A stretch of 64,000 nucleotides of DNA from contig CM047426.1 of the NCBI GenBank assembly GCA_026168455.1, positions 72,877,986 to 72,941,985 of the forward strand, written 5' to 3'. This stretch comes from Theocolax elegans (lineage: Eukaryota; Arthropoda; Insecta; Hymenoptera; Cerocephalidae). Position 1 is the stretch's first letter. The number at the start of each line of letters is the position of its first letter. Shown here piece after piece: positions 1 through 12,880 of the stretch. The position numbers and the translations under genes were made by a program. The notes below the pieces were generated by a model, which worked only from the letters and a program-made list of their open reading frames with translations, was not told the origin of the DNA and searched no databases.

Positions 1-977
1 AACGAAACGGGGGTGGTTTTGGGTTGTTCCGAATGGACACATAGACGCGTATAATGTACAGTTTCTCGTGATAGCGGAGGTGCATAACTAAATATCGCGC
101 GTGCGGCGCTCGGTCATTGCGAAGGTAGAACCTCTCGTTAACGTTGCCGTGGTAACCGCTCGGCGCTTTTCCTCGCGTAGCGTAAGTAGGTCAATATCGA
201 GCAAATCACGGGATGCACAGCCGCCCACGCTCGGAATTCTCCCTCTCCCTCCCTCCTTTTCCCTTCCCCGCATCGCCCCGCCGACTTTCCGATTTTACTT
301 TTATTCTTCTTTCACTTCGTTCCTGCATTTTCCATTTTCATCAGTAGTTTACTTTACTTCGACCTTCCTGTTGCGCGTCTTGATTCTTCCTCGTTCGACA
401 ATACCAATTTGTCATATTGAATACGATTTTATTTTTAAACTTACATTTGCAATTTTCGAAACTTACGGTTTTACGCAAAAAATGCATTCGTCGAAATTTT
501 ACTCTGAATTCATTAATAAATTCGATACAGGCGACGAAACTCACTGACAAATTTTACCAATATGGCGAAAATGTCATTTCCCTTTCCTCCGCGAAGCTTT
601 GCGAGCTTAATTTAATTGAATTACAAACTCCAATTTATTTCTTGTATTACAGTTTAATAACATTATTCTATAGGTATTATCTTTTCTAAAAACGGTAAAA
701 TAAATTTTAAATCGATTAATCTTCTCGTACATTAAATTTTTAAATGCATTGTGAAAAATAATCAACACTTGTATAACTTTTATTATTAAATCCAAGTTTT
801 CCACATCTTTCGCAATGGTTTATATGTACTTGTTATTATTTAAAATGAAATTAGTTTTGTAACGGTAAAGTAAAATTGCGATAATTTATACTTAAAAACC
901 CACTGAAAAAATGTTTGTTATTACCGCTAAAAAATAAACTGTTTAAAACTAAATACTTACGTGAATTTTGATTGCAG
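1..977 (+). other. Upstream part of Punch: GC-richer segment then AT-rich intron
   Basis: The first 270 bases are GC-richer than the rest and carry a CT-rich tract (about 238-275). A strong donor-like GTAAGT lies at 182-187, so this could be a 5' exon of Punch, coding or not. From about 540 to 977 the sequence is AT-rich and ends in the acceptor TTGCAG at 972-977. The open frames here look like chance. No coding exon can be assigned. Confidence 0.35.
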
Positions 978-3731
978 ATGTCATAAACGATGCTATATTC
1001 GACGAGGATCACGACGAAATGGTGGTTGTTAAAGACATCGAAATGTTTTCAATGTGCGAGCATCATCTTGTGCCGTTTTACGGTAAAGTTTCCATCGGAT
1101 ACTTACCTTGCAAGAAAATCCTTGGACTGAGCAAACTCGCCAGGTAAATTTTACACGAATCTGTCTCATTGAAATAGATACCATTTAAAGTAAGAATCGA
1201 CGTAAAGTGTAACGTGACAGCGTTTCTTATTATTAAATCGAAAAATTAACATTTAGAAAAGATGAACATATTTTACACGCAAAGTAGATGATACACTAGA
1301 ACGTTATACCTATCACTTTGTATTATATACGATGTTCTTTAAAAGCGTGCAAATGAAGAAAATATAATACTGAATTCCCTTGAAATAATACGAATAAGAC
1401 TATAGGAATCTCGTTAGACTTGAAAAGATCATTACAGCACTTGTTCAGATACTTAAATAGACGTGCTAGATTAATACGTTTCTTGCGAGTATACATCAAC
1501 TCATTTTATACTTCATTTATTATGTATAAATAATGTATATGTTTTAAACCACATATTTTAGATAAATATGCGACACATCGACATGGACAATTTATTTTTG
1601 AAATAGTAAAAATTCAAACAAGTAGATTATTGTGAAACGAAATAATAAATGCCGATAATCGTTACAGAATCGTCGAGATCTACAGCAGACGAGTGCAAGT
1701 GCAGGAGCGCCTAACCAAGCAAATCGCGGAGGCGGTAACCAAAGCCATTCAGCCGTCAGGAGTGGCCGTCGTCGTTGAGGGAGTGTAAGTAGTTTCCGTC
1801 AGCCTGACACTTTTTCTGCAATCAATTTCTAATTCGTGAACCCATAGATACTCGAATACTTTTACGAGTCAACGGTATAGAAACTTGGAAGCATCTTTTT
1901 TTATTCGCAATGCGCATATTACCTCAACAGAATAATGCCTAGAAAAATATGATTTTACAAATTTAAAGAAGCACAAAATTTATTAATTAACTTTCCAAAC
2001 GTCAATATCGAAATTTACAACAAAATTGTTCTTCTAAACTCAAAATTGTTAAATAATCGTTTTTAAAACGTTTAAATCCCATGACGTTCTTCGTTCAACT
2101 ATGCCAATGCCTGCTATAAATATAAATATCATAAATAAAAAATCGAGTTACATATACGTATATACGTAAGTACATATTATAAGAATTATACGATTTCCTA
2201 CGTATAAGAAAAACAATATTATTTCTTAGGGAGTTAATAAGATCAAAACGGTTAAAAACTACGTAACAATAACGTTGGTTAACTTAAACGCAATATAATG
2301 GAAATCGCGTATATAGTTATTTCCGAAATTTACGTTGTACTCGACACGAGTCGATATACATTCTCTCGGAGATTACGTTTATATCGATCAGCTGAAATGA
2401 TTGAGCAACGATAAGTTTTTTTAGTTTTCTCGGTTCAAATTTTTTCCTTACCGTTCCACGCTCGGCTACGCGCGCTCTTTCTCTCTTTCTCTCTCTCGCA
2501 GGCGCGTAAGGAACAAAAGGCCTTGTGCCACTAAGAGAGCGCAATTTTGCATTCGTTGCGCGTAAGTGCGTTAATCGATTTTCGTATTGGTTTTTCCATC
2601 GATTCCGAGATCACGGTGGATTTTGTCTACCGAATTACACGTAAAATCTATTCGTCGTGTTCGGAAGAATTTTCATAAATGCACCGCTCTTGGCTATACT
2701 ATCTTTCGCGGGATATAGCAAGGGTTTCATTTTTGCGGCACCATCCGTTCATCAGCGATCACTCGTGTTGCAACGTTAATTTAATTCATTATATTTGTCT
2801 TCGTTTGTGCCTATTTCGAAATTACAATCAAACAAACTAAAATTAAATAAAACCTAATCGACATGATTTAATTTTTTTTAATGCCGTGTTTGGATTTGAA
2901 ACATTTTTGTTCAAATACAAGGAAAAATGACACATATTAAGATCTTTTTAATTTAAGTTTTATAAGAACAGTGTGGATCATTGGAAAACACATTATTAAA
3001 GTTTTTTTTAATACAAATAAACTGGTACCCTTATCTTACAATTTCGGCTTATAAGCTCTGTAAACAGAGGTTTGACAACTTTTTGTCATGTTTTAAAGCA
3101 AAAACTGAAAATTCTTACTAAATAACTAGCAAAAACTTAATCCAGTACAGATTTTTTAAAAAAGTTTATTAAATTATTATCAGCTTGTTTAAATAAAATA
3201 ATAATATCCATTAATTTAAAAAAAATCCGTTTCCGATTAACAAACTTCTATTTAATTCAAAATCATTTAAATTTATTAATTTTACGTAATGCATTGCAAT
3301 AGTCTCAGTATACCATATTATTTTCTTTATTTTTTGCGCGCTAAAAGTATATTTTTTATTTCTCTCCGATTGAAAAATTTTAGCAAACTAAAAAAGAAAG
3401 ATTATCGTGATAGGAAAGAACGCGTGGTTGTACACCTGCGCAATAGTCGCTGCTATTGACGGCATCCCGTTAACGAATTCAAGCGATCTTTTATCTTGTG
3501 AGGTTTCGTCGCCTATAAGAATCATACATTATACATTTACAAAGCGGATTTTCCACTTTTGATTTTGACTAACCACTTTTGTTTGCACTCGAATTTACAG
3601 ACACATGTGCATGGTGATGCGAGGCTGTGCAGAAGATCAACAGCAAGACCATCACCTCGACGATGCTTGGCGTATTTCGGGACGATCCAAAGACCCGCGA
3701 GGAATTCTTGAATCTCGTACGTGCCAAATAA
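978..3731 (+). CDS. Pu: GTP cyclohydrolase I (Punch), C-terminal three coding exons
   Basis: Catalyses GTP to dihydroneopterin triphosphate, the first step of tetrahydrobiopterin and insect pteridine eye-pigment synthesis; cytosolic homodecamer. Coding exons read as 978-1143, 1668-1784 and 3601-3731, with phases that join cleanly (AG|A and GT|A). The first carries the zinc/active-site motif [13 protein letters not shown]. The second carries the helix ending in GVAVVVEGV. The third starts [10 protein letters not shown], which contains the second zinc cysteine, and ends NLVRAK then TAA. About 138 C-terminal residues are present, covering most of the catalytic domain. The 5' coding exon(s) with the variable N terminus lie upstream, probably outside the window: the exon at 978 begins in mid-codon. 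The 1.8-kb intron before the last exon is AT-rich with a CT-rich tract near 2470-2510. Family identity is very secure; the missing 5' end is the only gap. Confidence 0.95.
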
Positions 3732-4627
3732 GTTGAGCAGAAGAAGGGATGTTCCAAAAATCGCGATTCGATGAGAACTTGAAGGAAGGAAGGAAGTATC
3801 CGATTTAAAACGCGTGCGACCTATAAATTGCATCATTTAGACTTTTGGGTTCCAAACGAGAAACGAGTCGAATGATAAATGCCTTATAATTATATTAAAT
3901 ACCCGATAAGTCGTTCCCTGGCTGATAATATCGAGTCTTGACAATACACCGACTATAATCATCCTCCACGAGAGACCAGACGTTCTTTACAAAATTTGAC
4001 GAAATAACTGATTAATCGTCACGTTTAATCGCGCGGTCCACAAGGAAATATTACAGAAATTAACCTTACATTTCTCGATCCAACAGTATTTTTCCAGGTA
4101 CTGTCGCGTTAATGTAATAAACTGTAATTTTTAGCTACATCCATCGTAGCCACACACGCGGTCGATCGGTCGCGCGCATTATTCAGACAACACTTTTCGT
4201 TGACCATCAGGTTTTGTTCCGCGAAAGTTTAACCATCATCGACGTTCGAATTTTACCGGGGACGTTTACCTCTACGCATACGATTAAACGTCGAGTCTTG
4301 CTCGTGGAGGACTCGAAAGCAATTTGAGCGACGCAACCGCGTAGTGATCGTATCGTCATTCTCTTCGAATATGGGGAACTAAGCCATACGTATACTCCGG
4401 TTATTTTTCTAAAGTATTTTATTCGTTTCATTCGTTCAACGTTTCGAATGCCGCATGTAAACTGTATAACCGATTTGTATATTGTGTCGCTCAGAAGGCG
4501 TGAAATCGACAACGATTTTACTCGGTAATGATATACAAATATTTTTATAAAATTCATATTAAAGAAAAAATAAATTATACGTATATATGTATATGGATAC
4601 ATTGTACAGGCAGTTATGTATATACCG

Positions 4628-4664
<37 letters not shown>

Positions 4665-7600
4665 GCGCGCACACACATATTTACATATCTTTGCGCGAAA
4701 GAGACTATATATTCGTGAGGCACAACAGCCACGTGCCTCGCGAAAAACGACTCTGAAACACCGTCTATACGAATGTGAATTATACAAATGCATTTAAGAA
4801 ACATTCGAATTCCAGCTGATAGTGTCAGCTGCTGTACTGTACTGAATTTGATTAACAGGTGAAAAAAAGGAAAAAAAAAACGAATAAGAAGATGAGACAG
4901 GAGTTAACTACCCGCTACCGGTTTAGAATCGCGCAATTAAATTAACATTCGTTACGTGATTTACAGTCGGTTGAAACGAGAATACGTGTGCGATGAATAA
5001 ATAAATAATTAAATATTCATGTATTTATTATACTCGTAAAATCTGAATTCATCGCGGATGAATGATAAATGTACATAACGTCATTAATTGTTTATCTATT
5101 TATTTATTTGTCGCGCGTATAGCCGTGCGTGCGTCTCTAATAATTTACGATGATATTTAGAAAAGCGAAATGCGAAGATTACCTTGCGTTATCTCGAGTC
5201 TAAATACATACGTATATAGGTATATGTAACATATAGAATGCGGAGAAACGCGTCATAATCACCTCCAGTTTTACGCATTTTAACGACTCGATGCCGATGG
5301 TCGATCGATGTTATATACCGATGTTACGTTCGATAACATCGCATACGCGCATCGACATTCCTCGACGCTTTCCAAGGAAAATCCCGCGACGTTGTTCTCT
5401 TCTCGAGCCAAACCGGCATCGTTGGATTTTCCAAATTCTCGAAACAATTGTTCATACGCGCATAAATGTCTAAATAGATGCATATATAGATATATACATG
5501 CGAGTCATCGGACAATCATGAAAATTAGTCTATAATCTCGAGGTGAAATTTTTAACCAACTGTCACGCCAATTTATTTAATATTTATTTATATATCAATC
5601 ACATGGAGACATTTGTAATCCAAGACTTTTTTCACCTGACGTAAATTATTCAAAACGCTAAAACACTTACATATTTTTTCTTTATAAAACGATTTACCTG
5701 CGATTCGATTATACGAAAGCATCATTTGCGTAACTGCATTTCGAAGGAAATCTTTTATATACGAATACCCAAAAAATATTATGTACCTATTATTGGAACA
5801 GTTTTGCCGGAGACACGTGCTCGTACCCACTAAATTCAAAACGTACGAGTCGTTCGCGGCGTTACTCCGTGAATGCAATAAATAATACTTTTGTGTTGAC
5901 AATAATAATAATATTAATTAAAAAAATACACAATTAGGAGACTATCTTGGCATCCGTTACTTAATACATACAACAAGAACTCGAGTTAATCCAGTTACTT
6001 TTACGAGGAAAGAATGATGAAAGATTGTCGATGAAAATTTGTATCTAAAAGAAAAAGTGACGCAACGCGTATACAGTGGCCTTCTGTATAAAAATTTGAA
6101 CGAAACGATTTAACCCTTCCTTTTTCTCAGTTCAACCTGTGCGTTATAATTGACGTAAAAAAAAAAGATAAATTTCTCTTTGACTAATGTATATAATATG
6201 ATGGGATAAATGTTTAAACAAATGAATATATTGCTTGTGTACCGCCCAACAATTGTGCGAATAAAATTAAAAAAACCTTAACACATTTATTAAATACGAC
6301 AGTAACAACCGTACTTGTTTCACCAAGTATACACTCGTATACAACACATACGTGTTCATGAAATTTTATAAGCGTGCATATAAAAGTCACGGCGTAAACG
6401 TTTTTACGGAAGGCCACATTTTTATTATTTATTTCGCATTGAGTTCGAATAATAGCGTCTCGGTTAGCGCCAATAAAGAGCCGGTTGCGCAACGCGACGT
6501 AGAAAAAGTAAAGGAGAAAAATTAAAAAATAATAAAAAATATAAAAATGTCGAATGAAACGGCGAAGTCGCTCGTGTGCCTTCGCGCGATCGATTATAAA
6601 AGTGCGGCGAAACGCGCAGTAATTCAGCCACTTACTGTGCCTTGTGCCAATACGCACACCCATACACCCATACCCACACACGCACACGCACACATCTACA
6701 CCCACGCACACGTACGTTACGTGCACGCAGTCAGAACTCAGTGGTCCAACGAGTAGAGAGGAAACCGTTTCCTCGAAGGGAAACGTTTTCCCAGTACTTT
6801 TAAATACTACCCATACGCACGATTTTACAAGACTCGTCGATTAAAATTGCGTAATTACGATTTTTCATTTAATCTCAAAAATTAAGGTGAACGTTTCATT
6901 ACAAATTGAAATATTATGCGCGTCGTGAGTCAAACACTTTTAGTTTTAAATTTTATAATGTGTTCCAACATTAGAAACATCATTTAGTTATATCTATAAT
7001 TGAAATAGATTAAATTTTTTTTATCAATAGAATATTATGCGATGTCGGCATGCAATATCCAATTAAACGAAAATCAATCTTAATGTAAATGCAAAAATAA
7101 ATGTAAACTTGGAAACTCCTCGGCAAATTAATTAATGCGTATTTCAACATAAAAATTGACGAGCATATTAACAAAATTTTATTATTATCGTAATTCAAAT
7201 TTTATAATATGAGCTATTGGAAACTGTTTATTCATTTTCTGACATTCTAATATAAGCGATACGAAAATTTTCATATTAATTTATATATTTCATTAAACAA
7301 AATGCAAATGATCCAAATTTACGTATCACTATAAAAATTGAATCTTCACCTTTTATTAAATCAACAAAAAAATGTTATAAATGCATATTTAAATAAGTTA
7401 TTTTACCAAGTTGTTATATTGTTACGAAAAATGATAATATATATATAATATATTTGACAATTAATAAATGATTTAATTGTAACTTATTTAATAAAGATAC
7501 CGTTATGCAATAAAAAAATGTTAATTAAAAAAAAATACAAAAAATTGTCCCGCTTTCTTAATTATTCTAACTATGTTTATGATTAAAGTATAATTTCAAG

Positions 7601-8254
7601 AGTTTCGATAACAAGAGTTACTTTAATTACTTATTAAACTTATTAGTCATTTGACTTTAAATATTAATTTATTATTGTTAAGCAGCCTAATAACTAATTG
7701 TAGCGTTAACAAGTAGATAGCGAACAAGCCAATTTATTACGCATTTCTAATTACATTAGCGTTTTTTCCCCTTTCTTATGATTGTAATATTTGTTATCGT
7801 GCGTTTAAACAATTGCTTTCATCGTCGATTTAGTTTAATTTTAATAAAAACAAAGAAGAACCAACGAGATGTGTAAAGCGAATAAATTTTTGTTTGCTTA
7901 CCTTTCATAATTTTATTCAGTTGTTTAAAGTGACCGCAAAACCGAAAATATTAGCGAATAACAGAATGTGATAGAGAATATCGCCTTTTACTGAGAAAAG
8001 TGAAATATTTACAAATATATATTAATATTTTTGCATTGCGTAAAAATCTGTGACATTCGAATGTTAAAAATATTTTTCTGATATTATATAATAATTTATT
8101 ATATTTAAAAAAACTCACATTACTGCTTATTTATTTGTACCCATTTACTCAAAAGATATTTATTTTCCATTAGCGTATATCCAAAATATTGTAAAAAAAT
8201 TAACAGGAAAGTGTGCGTACAGACAAGTTTCAGCCTCGAAAATTAATTGGTTAG
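3732..8254. other. Intergenic interval between convergent Punch and coiled-coil gene
   Basis: About 4.5 kb between the Punch stop and the stop of the minus-strand coiled-coil gene. It should hold both 3' UTRs. A CA/CG microsatellite sits near 4627-4678 and a degenerate CA-rich tract near 6646-6715. No open frame shows a recognisable domain, and the longest (minus strand, 6214-6726) has composition typical of a chance frame over a CA repeat. I see no RNA gene. Confidence 0.6.
4627..4678. repeat. CA microsatellite bounded by CG tracts
   Basis: About 24 bases of uninterrupted CA dinucleotides flanked on both sides by CGCGCG runs. The compound alternating purine-pyrimidine tract is about 50 bases, a type prone to length change and Z-DNA formation. 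Confidence 0.9.
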
Positions 8255-11200
8255 TTAGCAGGTATTGTGAGATTTACCATATTTTCCACAATTACCACCA
8301 CCACACATCGAATTTTTTTTTGCACTACCGATATTGTTATCTGAAAGAAAAGTGAAAATACAATTTTTTAATGTTATTATATACAGTTTGTATTGTTGGA
8401 TGGAAGAACATTTTCAAATTATTCAACAGACTATAGTAATAATTTTTATGTATTAAAATTCAAAAATGCCTTATTATCAATATTTTTTAATACATTATTT
8501 TTCATTAAAATGAACGGTAACTAAATAAGAAAAATTGAATCTCCCTAAAAATGGCATTTCTCCGTTTTAAAATAGTCATCGGTGGAATAGAGTTAAAGAG
8601 TATGTGATTATCGACAATAAAAATTACAGATTGAAGAGTGAAAATGATGGTACATACCGCAACAGTTCGTTCCTGACTGAATACCAAAGTCCTCTGCGTC
8701 TTTCTGCTGCAGCAGAAGAAGCATGTTGCTGTCGCGTGATTTTCTCGACTTTCGCTCTTTACCCCTAGAAGCATCGCAATTTCGTTTCTTCGTTCTCTCC
8801 CTCGAACCCGTTCTACTCCCCTTGCAGTGCTTGCCGCTTCTGTGCGTTGAACCGTCTCTCGATTTCGTGCACGGCTCACTGTTGATCATTCATTTTTCCA
8901 ATTAATTTTAAACATATGTTCAAAATTTCAAATACAAGTTTAAGAAAATATACGTATATATATAGTTTGAATCATATTGCACATTTGCAAGTCATTGTAA
9001 TAAAGCTAAACTGGAGCAGAAAAGAAGATTTATTAGAGAAGAGAATTAATAAGATATAAAAGTCTGATAGATAACGAAGGCAAGGATTTACATGGTTGTA
9101 GTGGGCGGACAAGGTGGACAGCAGTTCGCGATTGGCGCGCATCGTAGAACTTTGAGCGCTTCGACGTTGAGCGAGGAGACTCCCTTTAGTAGAGCCCGTT
9201 GAATAGCACTTTCGTATTCAGCACGCTCTTTCACGATTTTTTCATTTTCTTTACGCAATACCGAAACTTCGCATTCCAGCTGCACCGTTGGTGTCGATAA
9301 AACATTAAATTTAGCTTTGCATCTTGTTAAAATATTAAAAGGGGTCCCAACATCCATACAATTTTTGTTGATCAATTAATAAAATAATAAAACAATATAT
9401 GGAAAAATAAGAGAAGAGACGCTTTTGTTTATCCATAATTTAACTGTGTGCTCAAATTCAAACTAAAATATTACTGTTTTTGAGGACTATCTCTTATACC
9501 AACAAAAGTCAAGTCTGTTTTGTCAAGTCAGTTTTGAAAAGACAGTCTATATATGTGACTACTGTTAAACCAAGGCGGTTCTTCTCTTATTTTTCCATAT
9601 ACAATTTTATTTTCAGATTTATTCCCAAATATCGCGTTTGTTAGTGAGGTATTAGGGAGGATAAATATATTGACTATAGTACGCCGTTAATACTAACAAT
9701 TATTTAAATCTTAAGCTGGTTAAAATTTAATTATATTATTTGAATTAGCAAAACGTTTAATGACATGCATTTTTATGCTAAATACGTGATGAGACTTTTT
9801 CTTGTCATCTCTTACTGTAATAGTTTATATTACATTGCACAACAGATACACGTACAGAAAATAGTTGCGATGTAAAATTTTTTAAAATATTTTTAATTAC
9901 AATTTTATAAAGTTAAAAATACCTTAGGAATTGATAACTTTCAGGGATCAGCTGATTTCAGTTAAATAGATCCAAATTTATTTCCAAGACAGTCAAAAAA
10001 TAAAGAAAAACGCTTCTATACATTTAATATTAACGTATTTTAAAAATTGTTTTTTTGAAACTAAAATTAGAATAGAAGTCGTAGATAAATTCTAATTTTG
10101 GTAATTAAAAAAGAATGAAGGTTACGATGGGTAAATAACGTATTTTCTACGCCACATACTTTCACTTGAGAAACGATTCTTTCTCACCGCGGCTTATGCT
10201 TTTTAAGAATCTATTATTTTTTAGAAAAATAAAAAATTCTGATTGTTTACTGAAAAATAGCTACAATACTTAGAATGGTTAAAGCATTTTAAGGACATTA
10301 CGATCATCGTCGATCTTTGAATAACTGAATCGAAAAAATGATATGGACGAAAGTAGTATTTTTTATGTAGCGACGAACCTCGAGGCATCGCGATTGCATT
10401 TGCTCGTAATCTTCGTTGCAAGGCCCATCGTGGCTAACGCTCTTGTGACTTTGCCCGCATACCGAGTCCGAATCTCGTTTCACGGACTGACCGCCACAAG
10501 TCAAATCTCTGCTTGCTTGTTGAACAACATTTCCCGAAATCGTTTTACTCTAAATCATAATTTATTTTATATATTAATTATTTTCGTGTATTTATAACAA
10601 TAGTAATAATAACGTTGTTCTTTTAAGATGTATCGACTATTTGGTTTACTCAAAGATACTAGTTTAGCAAACCATTGGTAATAATCTACGATAATTGTTT
10701 TCCAAAATTTTAACGTCATACCGACTTTGTGACAAATATATTAATATTATACTTTTAATATAATAAAATGCTTTACAAAATTAATTTAACTGAATAATAA
10801 CTTATTTTAACCAATATCTACTTGATAACGAACGAAATGGTTTGTATATAGTATTGTACAATTATAGAATATCTACTTTTAACGCAAAGGAATTAAAGGA
10901 AAGTAAAAAAAAATATAGTAATAAAGAACTAACCAAATTATCGTGAATTTGGGGTGATTCGAGACTGGCAGCCTCAGCGTTGACCAATTTCTCTTTGAGT
11001 TGAACGGCCTCTTGCTTGGCCTCGTGGAGGGCGGCGACGCGACTCGAGAGCTCCTCGTGAAGTTCTCCGATGTCTCGCCTGGTCCACTCGAGCTTACTCT
11101 CCACCCGATCCGTCCACTTTCGTGTCCTACTAATCAGCTCGACCAGGAACAGCTTCAACCGAGTTTCGAAAATGCAAAACAAACATTACCGATTTACCAA

Positions 11201-12200
11201 GCCTTTTAACTCGCCTCTCTATGTCTACGGTCTCGTCAATTATAGAAAATGAGAAACAAAAGACGAGGAGATTCGAATCGATATAGCACTATTGTATGTG
11301 AGTATATACAGTTTGGATTAAGCGAAATATACACGGAGACAGAGGAGATGGGTATTCGAGCCTTTGAGGGTGAAATCGGTAGCGAGGATTAATCGTGCTT
11401 CCGAAGGCGCCGAGGCGCGCGTCGAAACGCTGCCGAGATGATGCGACTGGGACTTATTTTACTCAGGGGCACCTTTAGCTCGTGATCGAGGTTATCGCCG
11501 AGACTCGCCAGGGCCTTTCCTGCCTCCTCCAGGTTTTGCAGCGCGCACTCGAACATCTCGTCCACTCGGCTGTCCCTGCGCCAAAATTGTTATTTTTATT
11601 TTTCTTCTTTCTTTTCTTTTACCTTTGTATCTATTTATTTGTACCCCTGCGTCATACCCATTCGTCTTTCGACGTTTATTTATTTACTAACTTGGCTTTG
11701 TGTCTCTAATATTTATTTTAACGATGTTTATACTACGCGTTTCAATTTTACCCAGTCGAAGCGAGAGTCTGGTGCTGCTGCTGAAGGCTCGGCGTTTCGG
11801 ATTTCATCTCGGGTTTAAATTCCGCGCTCGTTGACTCCTCTGGTTCGGGCTCCGGTTCCTCCTTGATTTGGACTTGAACCTTCTCCTCGAGTTCTCCAGC
11901 TTCGGTGTCCGCACCACCCCTTAATCGACGCTCGTTTCTCGACCTGAATTTCAATATAACCGATAGCGATAACTTTTTCTCATCATTTCGTTGCATTTTT
12001 TGAGATCTTTACCGACTCCCCCTGCCACTATTGGATTTGTTTTTCTGTTTCCCATCTGATGCTTCTTCGAACTTTCCTCTCGTCGAATCAGATTCCTCGG
12101 TTTCGTTACCTACTCAACGATCAATGTACAAATCACCATTTTTCAAGCTGCTAAACTTACTTGTATCTTTCTCGACATCTTTTATTATAGTTTTATTCAT
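8255..12200 (-). CDS. Unrecognised coiled-coil and Cys-rich protein, 9 coding exons
   Basis: I do not recognise this gene. Exons (minus strand, 5' to 3'): 12161-12200, 12013-12109, 11752-11943, 11473-11575, 10934-11152, 10379-10549, 9092-9279, 8658-8878, 8255-8340. They sum to 1317 bases, an exact 438 codons plus stop, and every intron phase matches. The ATG at 12198-12200 begins MNKTIIKDVEKDT. Residues about 15-110 are polar and acidic with a KEEPEPEPEE run. About 110-270 is helical with heptad character (for example WTDRVESKLEWTRRDIGELHEEL). A second short coiled coil starts LECEVSVLRKENEKIVKERA. The C terminus is Cys-rich, with CCPPCPP, a Ser/Arg/Lys-rich basic stretch, NCCDNN and a final CGGGNCGKYG segment. 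The donor after 11473 (GTGCCC) is weak, so exon 4 could end differently. A cytoskeletal or centrosomal scaffold is possible but only a guess. Confidence 0.72.
9396..9601. mobile_element. 206-bp MITE-like element with perfect 22-bp terminal inverted repeats
   Basis: The left end (9396-9417) reads TATATGGAAAAATAAGAGAA and two further bases. The right end (9580-9601) is its exact reverse complement. The interior has no coding capacity. A TA dinucleotide at each border would fit a TA target duplication of the Tc1/mariner type. It lies in the intron between exons 6 and 7 of the coiled-coil gene. Confidence 0.75.
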
Positions 12201-12880
12201 TTTTTGAATAGTTAGCAATCGGTAATGTTTTTCAAGATTATTAAGCGCGAATTAAATACTCGTAGTCGCCGATAGTCAGTGACATTATACTTTACAAATA
12301 CTTGTTAATTTGAGCAAAAATTTAGTCCGCGTTATCGTTTTCTTTGATGCAGTCGACCACATGAACTTACCAAATTTGAATAAAAAAATAAACAACTAAT
12401 GTATCAGGCATTTGTTTTTTTCAGGGGTGTATAATAAATTTCACACAAACACAAATTTTTTTTTTTCGATCAAAATACTTTTATATAGGTAAATATTTTA
12501 TTTCATGGAAGAATATATAATTTGTTTATAAATGAAATCTTAAAGTGAACATCTTATCGAATACGAACAATAAAAACGTATTCAAATAGCTCGGTAAATA
12601 GATCGTTCGGTGACGTGAAATACTTCGATTTAATTCGAACAACATAACAATCTTACAAGTCTGATATTTATAAAATTAGTTATAAGCGTACAGTGGTTTA
12701 CTCCTGGAATCGACGATTTATAAAAAATATGATGAAACTACTGTACATTGTGATTTCTTCTTTCTTACAAAACTTACAAAAAAAAACACTATAGATACAC
12801 GCTTATAGTTTTTACATGTAAAAATCATACATGTATATATTTGTACATGTAAGAATCAGGTTCAATACGCTATCACAATA
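12201..12880. other. Interval between fibrillarin stop and coiled-coil gene start
   Basis: 680 AT-rich bases between two minus-strand genes. It must contain the fibrillarin 3' UTR and the promoter and 5' UTR of the coiled-coil gene. No TATA box or other motif stands out, and there is no coding frame worth calling. Confidence 0.6.

Noticed and set aside
101..547. 148-codon plus-strand frame upstream of Punch
   Set aside because: Composition follows the CT-rich tract (Ser, Pro, Phe runs). Not part of any recognisable GTP cyclohydrolase sequence.
6214..6726. 170-codon minus-strand open frame
   Set aside because: Its start runs through a CA-rich repeat giving Val-Cys strings. No domain, no splice context, and it lies in an interval expected to be UTR or intergenic.
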